Below, piece by piece: positions 62,188 to 64,000 of a stretch of 64,000 nt of DNA (position 1 is the stretch's first letter; every line of letters begins with the position of its first letter). The stretch is from Dacryopinax spathularia. Its lineage: Eukaryota > Basidiomycota > Dacrymycetes > Dacrymycetales > Dacrymycetaceae. The translations under genes were made by a program, and so were the position numbers. The DNA lies in contig JBBPFI010000011.1 of NCBI GenBank assembly GCA_037974965.1, forward strand, positions 434,001-498,000. The letters run 5' to 3'. The notes below the pieces were generated by a model. The model was not told where the DNA came from, ran no database searches, and worked only from the letters and a program-made list of their open reading frames with translations.

Positions 62188-64000
62188 CTAAGGAGTACAG
62201 TTGACAACAAATCCGGCGAGAGCGATCTTCTCGATTTCTTTGAAGCGATCCATAATCCGGTTTGAGGTAGATTTATCCGCATGTTCTGCCAAATCATTGA
62301 TGTCATCGTGTATGTCATCGATGAATCTCCCGATTAAACGAAGAAGGCTGCGGTCTGATCGTGGGGTGAGTTTTGGTTGGTCAATATAAAAGAAGCACAT
62401 TTACTAGTTGTGATGTCGATCCTGTCGTCCCATCCGCTATTCTTTGGATCGGCGAGCGCTTCAACGAGTCGGGTTACATCCGTTCGGGCGGTAAAAAAAT
62501 GGCCGAAATGATCGATGCATAACTGCTGGAGCATAGCAGCGTGTTCCGACTCGGTCGGAGAAGGCGGGTGGGGGCCGTAGGGCAGGATGGGGGAAGGTTC
62601 GATCTTGACTTCCGGAGAATGTGGCTTTTCTACATCATTTACGTTCGACTCGGTCCGACTCCTTGTTAATTCTGCGCTGTGTCCTTCTTCATGATCTACG
62701 GGAGGGTTCTTGTGTTCTTCCTCACGCTCTACGGGATGCGGCGGTGGGGATGAAGAAGGGGGTGTGAAAGGACGCGAAAGCCACATCTCGGCGTTGGACA
62801 TTTCTGTCAACGGATCCGCAGCAACCGTGATCGGGGAATGTACTGATGGCTTTGGGTTGTGACTGTCTCCATCCTATCAGACGTTTAGAGACGTCGTTGG
62901 AAGTACGCCATCTACGTGCTTACCAAGGCAGGACAATCGGTAAGCGGCTGTGCGTTTTCGTATTCGTGAGATGATGGAAGAACTTCTGTGCCATATGTTT
63001 TGGTAGCGTTCGCTTCTTCAGCGATTGGACCGTGCCCGAAGGATTCCATTGCGCCTGAATGATCCGCTTCCGGACTTTGTAGCGGCACATGATGAAATGG
63101 CGGGTCAGAGGTCTTTTCGCAGTCTGACGGTGCGTTCGGGCCGGCCGGAGTTGATGTAGGTTCTTCCCCTTGGTCTTGCTCGCCTGCGGCGGGTACATCT
63201 TCTTCTTCATGCCTGTCCTCACCGTTTCTCGTGGATGTTATCGAATCATCAATGGGAAGATCGTCTTGGCGATGTACGGCCGAAACGTCGGCCGGGGGAA
63301 CGTGACGACCAGCAATGCGCCTATCGACGGCGTCCGCGGCAGGATAATATGGCACTTCACCGCCAACGACGTCCGCAATATCTTCCGGGGAATGAGTGGA
63401 AGGACCAGTGGTAGATATCACTGTAACTTTCACGGTTTGAAGGGCGGTGTTTGCAGAGTTGGTTGGATTTGCCGCTTCTGAAGTAAGGAGCACGGAAGTC
63501 GGAGGGGAAGCCGGTAGCTCGACACCGGCGTTGTTTCCTAGAGAACTGTTCCCGTGCTCACCTGTGTCTTCATCGGAAGGATGATTATCTTCGTGATCAG
63601 GTGAAGAAGGCACACCCTGTCTTTAGCGTAAGAAAGATGAATGGGAGGCACAGAATGGACGTGCCGGTGGCGAGCTGAGGATTTCCGAAGAAGATACAAT
63701 GGGAAAGGAGGTGCTAGGAGTTCGCAGTATACCCTTTTGGGGAGGATGTGCATTCCGATTGCTAATTCGTCTCAAACGATCTTCTTCCTCTTGTAGAATC
63801 GCTCGGTATGCTTTATACTCTTCTTCTTTGTCGTCCAACCACGTTCCTTCGCCTACATCGAGAAAGAGCTCCCTTTGTTTCTCAGTCAATGCAGGGTACA
63901 GGTCGGGCAATTGATCTACGCAAGCACGGACGGTGTCCTGCGAAGTCGTTAGGTCAACCGTTGAATGTGTGTAGCGTACTCACGATATGGAGGTTAACTT
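62188..64000 (-). CDS. Unrecognised protein, family member C, 5' end outside window
   Basis: Visible exons, read on minus, are: a fragment at 64000-63984 (ending NLHI), a second beginning DTVRACVDQLPDLYPALTEK, one from GVPSSPDHEDNHPSD, one from DGDSHNPKPSVHSP and the last RSLLRLIGRFIDDIHDDIND to GFVVNCTP. The first visible intron is phase 0 and the last phase 1, as in genes A and B. The N-module (ALTEKQRELFLDVGEGTW) aligns with KEFMGEEW and KELMGEDW of the others. The middle, over 350 residues, is Pro/Glu/Ser-rich and disordered. The intron after FPI uses a GTATCT donor, chosen because it alone keeps the frame. Function unknown. Confidence 0.55.

Overview
The window is nuclear DNA of a filamentous basidiomycete, most likely an Agaricomycete. 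The evidence is gene density (one gene per 2-3 kb), very short introns (mostly 46-60 nt, GTRNGY donors, CTNA-type branch sites) and gene types such as a seven-helix membrane protein of the DUF6533-like kind, a DUF4246 protein and an intron-rich GH3 glucosidase. I rebuilt gene models by hand from splice signals and family motifs. Where exon lengths were summed, the sum was a multiple of three.

Layout. 1-9 kb: an MFS transporter of the allantoate-permease type cut by the left edge (-), proteasome ATPase Rpt6 (-), a DUF6533-like membrane protein (+) and a copper amine oxidase (-). 10-24.8 kb: a C2H2 zinc-finger protein (+), a 2-hydroxyacid dehydrogenase (-), serine hydroxymethyltransferase with an apparent mitochondrial leader (-), CTP synthase (-) and a long proline-rich protein with a degenerate DEAD-helicase-like core (+). 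25-32 kb: an accessory segment with two tandem copies of a secreted six-cysteine peptide gene (-), each with a TATA box and three ~60-bp-spaced promoter repeats, plus a DUF4246 gene (+) and a truncated copy of its 5' end. 32-48 kb: glutamate decarboxylase (+), an oxysterol-binding protein (-), a 1,403-aa WW-domain Arg/Pro-rich protein (-), UNC-50 (+) and calcineurin A (+). 48.5-57.5 kb: a GH3 beta-glucosidase with micro-exons (+), an intron-bearing tRNA-Val (-), an M24 aminopeptidase P (-) and a NIPA-type magnesium transporter (-). 57.5-64 kb: a visibly AT-richer block with three unrecognised genes.

Two features stand out. First, the three genes at 58.2-64 kb share an N-terminal module, a C-terminal helical module and the same intron phases at both module borders (phase 0 and phase 1). 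They look like a clustered paralogous family that I cannot match to any known family; one member carries a Cys-rich, probably zinc-binding domain. Second, the two secreted peptides differ at 18 synonymous but no replacement sites over the mature region, while their introns and upstream DNA have diverged. That points to strong constraint on a small cysteine-rich product.

Most of the rest is ordinary housekeeping metabolism and signalling: one-carbon and nucleotide metabolism, Ca2+ signalling, proteolysis, lipid and ion transport.
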